Of a stretch of DNA of 64,000 nucleotides, positions 58,278 through 64,000 are shown piece after piece; within the stretch, counting starts at the first letter, position 1, and each line of letters begins with the position of its first letter. The notes beneath the pieces were generated by a model. That model searched no databases. It saw only the letters and a list, made by a program, of their open reading frames with translations, and was not told the origin of the DNA. The DNA comes from Erythroxylum novogranatense (lineage: Eukaryota > Streptophyta > Magnoliopsida > Malpighiales > Erythroxylaceae), in contig CM057234.1 in the NCBI GenBank assembly GCA_029891385.1, positions 17,842,350 through 17,906,349 on the forward strand, written 5' to 3'. The position numbers were made by a program, and so were the translations under genes.

Positions 58278-59968
58278 TTCCTCTACAACTCTTCATAAGA
58301 TCACTCAAGCCAATTCAATTCACGTAAATTGCTAAACCGCTTCTAATCGTAATGTGCACCAAATCCACTCTTAGTCTAGGTTTCACCAAATTGTTCAAAA
58401 TCAGTCAATATTCTACAGTGAATATCTCCCAATATACAGATCGAAAAAATTGCAAAATTAGTGGGAATGGAAAGATAACTTAATAATCTTCAACTTTATT
58501 TTATACCATTTTCCCTAATTCCATCTCAATTAATTTAGAAAAATCATCAACACAATCAGGTCCTCAATCCGGATCATCGCTCATTCCACCATCGCAGAAC
58601 TTTTCATGCTAAAATTCACCCTCTTAAGACTAAAATTAGACAACACCTATTTCACACAAAAATGTAGCCAACAAGCCAAAGTTTCATTTGGCACAAACTT
58701 CACCTCATTTGCATGACCAAACAATTAGTTATGATCAAAACAGTATAATCAGTACAAAACTAATTTTTCAGCTTTGCTACTTCATTCACTTCCTATCAAT
58801 CCCATGTCAATTCCACTTCACTTAGCTCTCAATTTAGTCACCTATTCCACCAAGTCTTCATTAAACACTTCACTTCAACATAACCCCTAAAATTTCAGCA
58901 TCCTCTTCACTCATTTTCTTATCATTTTCTTTTAAGTCTTATTCATCTAATATCACTACAATCATTTCAAACTATGACATTCAAACACTAATCATCTTCA
59001 ACCTCATTAATTCTTCTATAAACATGCCCAATAATTCAAACCATATGTTTCATGTCATTAATGCATCATATATCATATTTCATAAACAATCACTTTCAAT
59101 TCATGCAACTAACTATGAATTCATGCATTAAATACATAAGTAAAACTTAAACCATACACTTACCTAATCAAAGCTTTCAACTTTTCAATTCTCCAACTAT
59201 TTTACTTCTTCTCCATCCCATGCAAGGTTATCATCAAGGTAAGAAGGTAGAAGCTTTAAGTTTGCAAGCATGCAAGAAAATCACTCAAGGTTGGAGGAAA
59301 ACAACAATTAAATCAAGGAAAATTTGAGAGAAATCCGATGAGAGGCAAAGGAGGAGGGTTTTTTTTCGGATGGAACATAAGTAAAGCTAGTAAACTCATA
59401 TAAATATTCCCTTCATCTACTGGAACAACCGAGAATGCTTGTCTTCAAGCATTAAATGAAGGTAATATGTGTCAAAATAAGACTAGCCCATTAAAGAAGA
59501 AAAGTCAAAGTTCATGACTAATTAATAAATCCTCATAATTACATCTTTAATAATGCATTTTCAAAGGGTCCCAATTTCAACCCTAACATAAAATATCCAA
59601 TAGGCCAGTACCATTTGATAGCAATTTCGGTACCGAAAATCGATCGGTTCGTCACTTGGCGATTTTTTTTCGGTCCGAGAATTTTCTCAGGAAAATTCCA
59701 GAAAATTTCCTAAAAATCTCTTAAAATATAAAACACTCAATGGTGCACTCAGAATAATTTTTCAAACCCAATAGTTACGTTAATCACAATAAAATTATAT
59801 TAGGCACGAAAACCGGGAATGTCATGTATGCATGTACAGTACTTTCATGTGCACAAATGATACTGTGTACCAATCCTATTATGCATGAACAGTCCTAAGT
59901 CATTCCAATCAATCTCATCTTATGCCAAATTTACTATTTTACCCTTCCTGTCGGGGTGGGATATTACA

Positions 59969-60005
59969 ATTCTCCCCTCCTTATAAAAATTTCGTCCTCG
60001 AAATT
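59969..60005 (-). other. Gypsy polypurine tract and pol-end motif (second internal region)
   Basis: Minus strand AATTTCGAGGACGAAATTTT, TATAAGGAGGGGAGAAT, then TGTAATATCCC, the LTR start. Same layout as at 54,180-54,215. Confidence 0.8.
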
Positions 60006-63000
60006 CTCAGTCAACGGTTCACTATGACCGTTATCAATTGACCCTACATGTCCCACACACTTTTTCACTCGGTGATTCATTTTCCGAAAGGTCACAGTAA
60101 CCATACTCAGTCAGTTGTTCAGTCACTTATTTGGCTAACTTATTATTACTCATCACAGTAGACGGACTCAACAAGGCTGTCAGTTGACGATCTCACAATC
60201 TTAACTATCTCACTTGCCATTTTCAGTGCCATTTTTAGAGTAGCCACTACTTTTAGTTCCAATGCTATGACTTAAATCACTATTTCTGAACCTGTTATCA
60301 CTCAATATCTTTTTCTCAATATACAAACTTATTCCAATAACTTCATTAATACCCCTTTTTTTTTCCAATTCTGGGTATACTTTGTCATTATGATACTTCC
60401 AATAAAATAGTTTCTCTCGTCTGCGACACTTCCCTTTCCTTTGTTTCACTCATCACAAGCATCTCGACTCACTGTTGGTCTTTGCCTCTTGTTAGGCATT
60501 TTTTTTTCTGTGTAATACAAGCGTGTACAATTCCATCTTGTGCTTACCATTAGTTCTATAATCATTCAGTCAAAACTATATCATGAGGTTATAATTCTCA
60601 CTGATCCAAATACTTAAGCACTTTTCCTATTGAACATTCAAACCTCTACGCATTTGAATCTATAACCACTTCGCTCTATACCCATAGTTATTCAATTTCA
60701 CTTTCGATATACTTATTAGAATGTCTAGCTTCGATTTTCACTTTCTTGTTCTATCACCTTTTATCGGGTACACATACTTCTTCTTTGAATCATTCAATAT
60801 TGTTTGTTTTTTTTTTTTTCGATTTCCCTCGCATATTCAGACTCATTATAGGACTCACCACTTTAACTTCTGCACTCTTAACCTTTCTTACTTCTATCCC
60901 GTATCACTAGATCTACAATTTCAATTTTTCTAGTAACACTTCACAATTACCCATAATCTACTTGACATTCTTTGAAAATCCCAATATCTGTAATTGGTCT
61001 ATTTATTGCAGCATTATCTATTCACTATTTGAGTTTCGTAAGCACAATTGTCTGTTCATTTCAGAATTGTCGGTATAGTAGTCATTTATGCCCGTCTTTT
61101 TCCTTGAATTAACAAAATGTATCCTTATAGGAATCTAAAGTCTCCAATACCATTTATCAAAGTCAGTTCAATTTATCTTATACCATTTTAACATATTGTC
61201 TCAGTTCATCACACACTGCCCACTCTCCAAGGGTATGCTTATCCTTAGTATCAAATTCCACAATTATTCATATAGTTCTTTTTACTTTTCACTGTTCAAC
61301 ACTTTCAAACACATTCCGTCTATAAACATAGTCACTACCATTTGCTTTCCTCACATAATTCCCTATTAGGGTCTTGTTGACTTTACCATACATCATTCAA
61401 CTTTTTCATTGAGTAACACTACATCACGTCATTGTCAGTTTCCCTTTAGGACTTCTTGTCTCTACTCATTTTCTCTTTTCAATTGATTTCCTGTCATTCA
61501 CATCAACATATGCCAATACCTAGTCATCCGTACTTGGACTTCCATAAATTCCACTTTATTTTTCGCAGTTCAGGACTATTTTCTTCTTAGTTTCAAATCA
61601 AGATTTCTCAACAGTTTTGCATCACATATGGAGATCTATTCACTTCACATTGCAATAACATCATCTCAAATTAAAATTCCACTTACGTAGTTGGATACTT
61701 TACATTTCCGTACACCCAATACAGATAACCTCAGTCGTATATTTCACTTATTATGTCTAAATCTCCTCTTGAGATATGACTCAATTTCACTTTTGATTTC
61801 GTCCGTACTTCTTTTCGTTTGACCCTTAGTCTTGCTACCGTCATTATACCGTTCACGAAAGTCTCATCAGCCAATTAGTTTCCCTAATTGCTTTTCAATC
61901 ATTCTCAACTATACGCACTATTTCAGTCAGAACAATGTTATGCCATAATTGAAAAGATCAAAACATTCCTTGCACTAAGGTTCCCTGTGACACTAAACAC
62001 TTTCGTTAACACTTATTCTTTAAACTACACATCACCGGAGACCAAATAGGAACTTATATTATTAAACATTCCACAAAACTCCTTTTTGGTTATACTGATC
62101 CTCAAATAGAGGACTGATGCCATTATCATTCTTCATTTCCTCTCATACAAGTACACTCAGTCCTCTTATGTCATACTTTAACCCATTATAAACTTTACAC
62201 TTATAGCCACTCATAGTAGCACATATTTAATGATTCACCGATCATCTCCTCTCTTATTTCCATGTATCTTTCAAATACGTTTCATTAATCATGATCAATT
62301 TTACTGTCCAATAGATACTCCCAACGGTAAATTGACTTAAATGCAACAACTCTTTTCATATATCACTATCATTGTTTCATTTTTTTTTCATTTCCCTAGT
62401 TTCATTCCCATATCATTCATGTGTCAGCTTGACCTTTTAAGGTCATATCCACTTGGCTTATACAATATCATCTCCTTATTGCTACGTATCTCTTTATCTT
62501 CCTCAAACAATCTATAATAGGGTATTCACAGTCTTCAAAACACGACAAAATTGGTGATACAACTCCACTGTATCTCTATCTATTTACCCATCCATTTACC
62601 ATTTCTGGGTCCATATACATCTTTTCACCCAATCGAATTTCCGATATACAATCAAGAGAAATTGTCATCTGTTTTTCCTTACGATCTTATTATACTGATT
62701 TCCAAACTCTTAGCATCAAATTCGCATGACCATTTCAGTCTCAAGCTTATGCGCTCATAATCATACCCGTTTCACGAGTTCATTTCAGTTTATCTGTACA
62801 CTTTTATCTCACCATATCTACTTTTTCTTACCCTACTAGGCACTTTGCTTTTTCAGTTCTTTCAGTTCTAGGTAGACCGTTACGGTACAATATTGCTCTT
62901 ATTACAATCTCACTATCATCATCTCTATGATATCTACTGATGTCTAACACCAATACAGTGAATCAATATCTGCCTAATCGAACCATCTACGTTTTACTCA

Positions 63001-63515
63001 GTTCCAATGTTTCCCATTTCATCGCACATGCAGTCAAAGCTCTAATTACTTCGTCATCCTGGACTTTTAATCTCACTTAGGTCTACTATATGCTTCTCAT
63101 ATCTCCAGAGGACTTCTTCTAATTCTAGACATATTCGTTTTCTGTCACCGTAATCTTGCCATTTTAATCCGAGAATTACTTGTGATATCACTTCTTTCCT
63201 TAATCAGTCTAGGCCAACATAGTCATACGTATACCACATTCCGGGTTTATAATCACAGTACCATATATAACTCTCCTTATCCGTTTTTCCTTTTCCCTTT
63301 CCTAATTGCTTATCCACTTCGTGGGTTCACATTCACATACTTCTCACGATTCTCACACGTAATCATTAACACATGTACACGTAGGATTGATCCTCGTGCG
63401 ACACAAACTAGGATCGATTGCCACGCCTGCAACGACACGACTCAAATGCATGCAACTTGACCTATGTTTGATCGTGCCTGATACATTCAGTATTCTTTGG
63501 GCTCGATACTACAAA
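60006..63515 (-). mobile_element. Gypsy internal region 2, apparently non-coding
   Basis: 3.5 kb between LTR 2 and LTR 3 with no recognisable gag, protease, RT or integrase on either strand. The length and lack of coding suggest a non-autonomous (LARD-like) derivative or very old pol. At its right edge the minus strand reads GTAGTATCGAGCCC just after the LTR end, close to the initiator-methionine tRNA primer site TGGTATCAGAGC, so both priming sites remain recognisable. Confidence 0.55.
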
Positions 63516-64000
63516 TGTAGATTCTCACTCATGCAAGCCCAACCCGATATCGATGGTGATATCCGAGCCCGTGCTCCCACGAGAGTAGTATGCTAGAACG
63601 GTCAAATCAATTTAAAATGATTTCAAGAAACAATTTGGGCCATGATACGAAAACATTTTCAATCAAAGTCCAATTTCAATATAAAACCATTCATACACAC
63701 ATAGATTGATGACCAATTTGGGCCCAATATAATAACAATATTTATCTGCGAAAAATACAAATTTTCACATATAACCGTAATGACTCAAATGCGTATATGA
63801 GATCGATCCCGATGCCAAACTCGCTTGTCTTGAAGAATCATACTCCTGCTCCACTAACGGGTACTCTTCAATTCCTGAAAAATAGTTGCAATGTTGGGTG
63901 AGTTTATGAACTCAATGAGAAACCATCATCGATGGTTCACTCAATTCATGCATATTCAATCAATTTACCAAATAATACATACAATCACATTTCTCAAATG
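63516..64000 (-). repeat. Ty3/gypsy LTR 3 (5' LTR, cut by the window end)
   Basis: Begins TGTAGATTCTCACTCATGCA and continues GATATCGATGGTGATATCCG as in LTRs 1 and 2. Palindrome AACCAT-CATCG-ATGGTT at 63,921-63,937. Closely similar to the start of LTR 2. Confidence 0.75.

Larger units (their letters stand above)
56021..59968 (-). repeat. Ty3/gypsy LTR 2
   Basis: Left end TGTAGCATCCCACTCCCGCA, right end GGGGTGGGATATTACA. Same family as LTR 1, but 1.15 kb longer; the extra sequence lies between about 57,270 and 59,160 and includes an AT microsatellite and a 65-bp tandem duplication. Palindrome AACCAT-CATCG-ATGGTT at 56,425-56,441. No coding region. Confidence 0.75.

Overview
The window looks like plant nuclear DNA, most likely from a eudicot. 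The evidence is one intron-containing gene for an organellar peptide deformylase (PDF1B type) embedded in typical plant transposable elements: SIRE-like Ty1/copia, Ty3/gypsy, an L1-type LINE, hAT, Helitron, an Au-like SINE and a small Mutator-type MITE. The species cannot be named from sequence alone.

Layout. 1-2,280: end of a gypsy LTR, then non-coding DNA holding an Au-like SINE with a 15-bp target-site duplication. 2,280-17,037: a cluster of broken SIRE-like copia copies in both orientations. It has three remnants of an env-like third ORF (two minus, one plus), an internally deleted pol, polypurine tracts, and LTRs swollen by degenerate minisatellites. 17,040-24,650: a minus-strand Helitron with an RPA-like gene and a Rep/helicase gene, both broken. 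24,655-27,200: a chain of short copia LTR starts and ends with repeated spacers. 27,200-32,525: minisatellites, tandem repeats, a long inverted repeat, two copies of a hairpin-plus-TATA module, and a Helitron 3' terminus.

32,629-36,453 is the only intact host gene: six exons, 266 codons, all three peptide deformylase motifs, and a MITE in its third intron. 37,257-51,382 is a LINE split by a 10.6-kb hAT element (38,501-49,097). The hAT itself carries a 5.1-kb solo LTR with a perfect 5-bp duplication (39,884-45,001) and a 63-bp minisatellite. From 51,383 to the window end a minus-strand, apparently non-coding gypsy element with three LTR copies interrupts the LINE reverse transcriptase.

The genes do not form a pathway. 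The order of nesting gives a history: the LINE came first, was split by the hAT, and the hAT then received the gypsy element now left as a solo LTR; the LINE was also cut by the gypsy complex. I found no convincing new biological system. The most useful points are the nesting evidence, the Helitron end about 100 bp upstream of PDF1B, the env-like and LTR-chain structures of the copia cluster, and an indel pattern in the copia/Helitron part that may be assembly error rather than decay.
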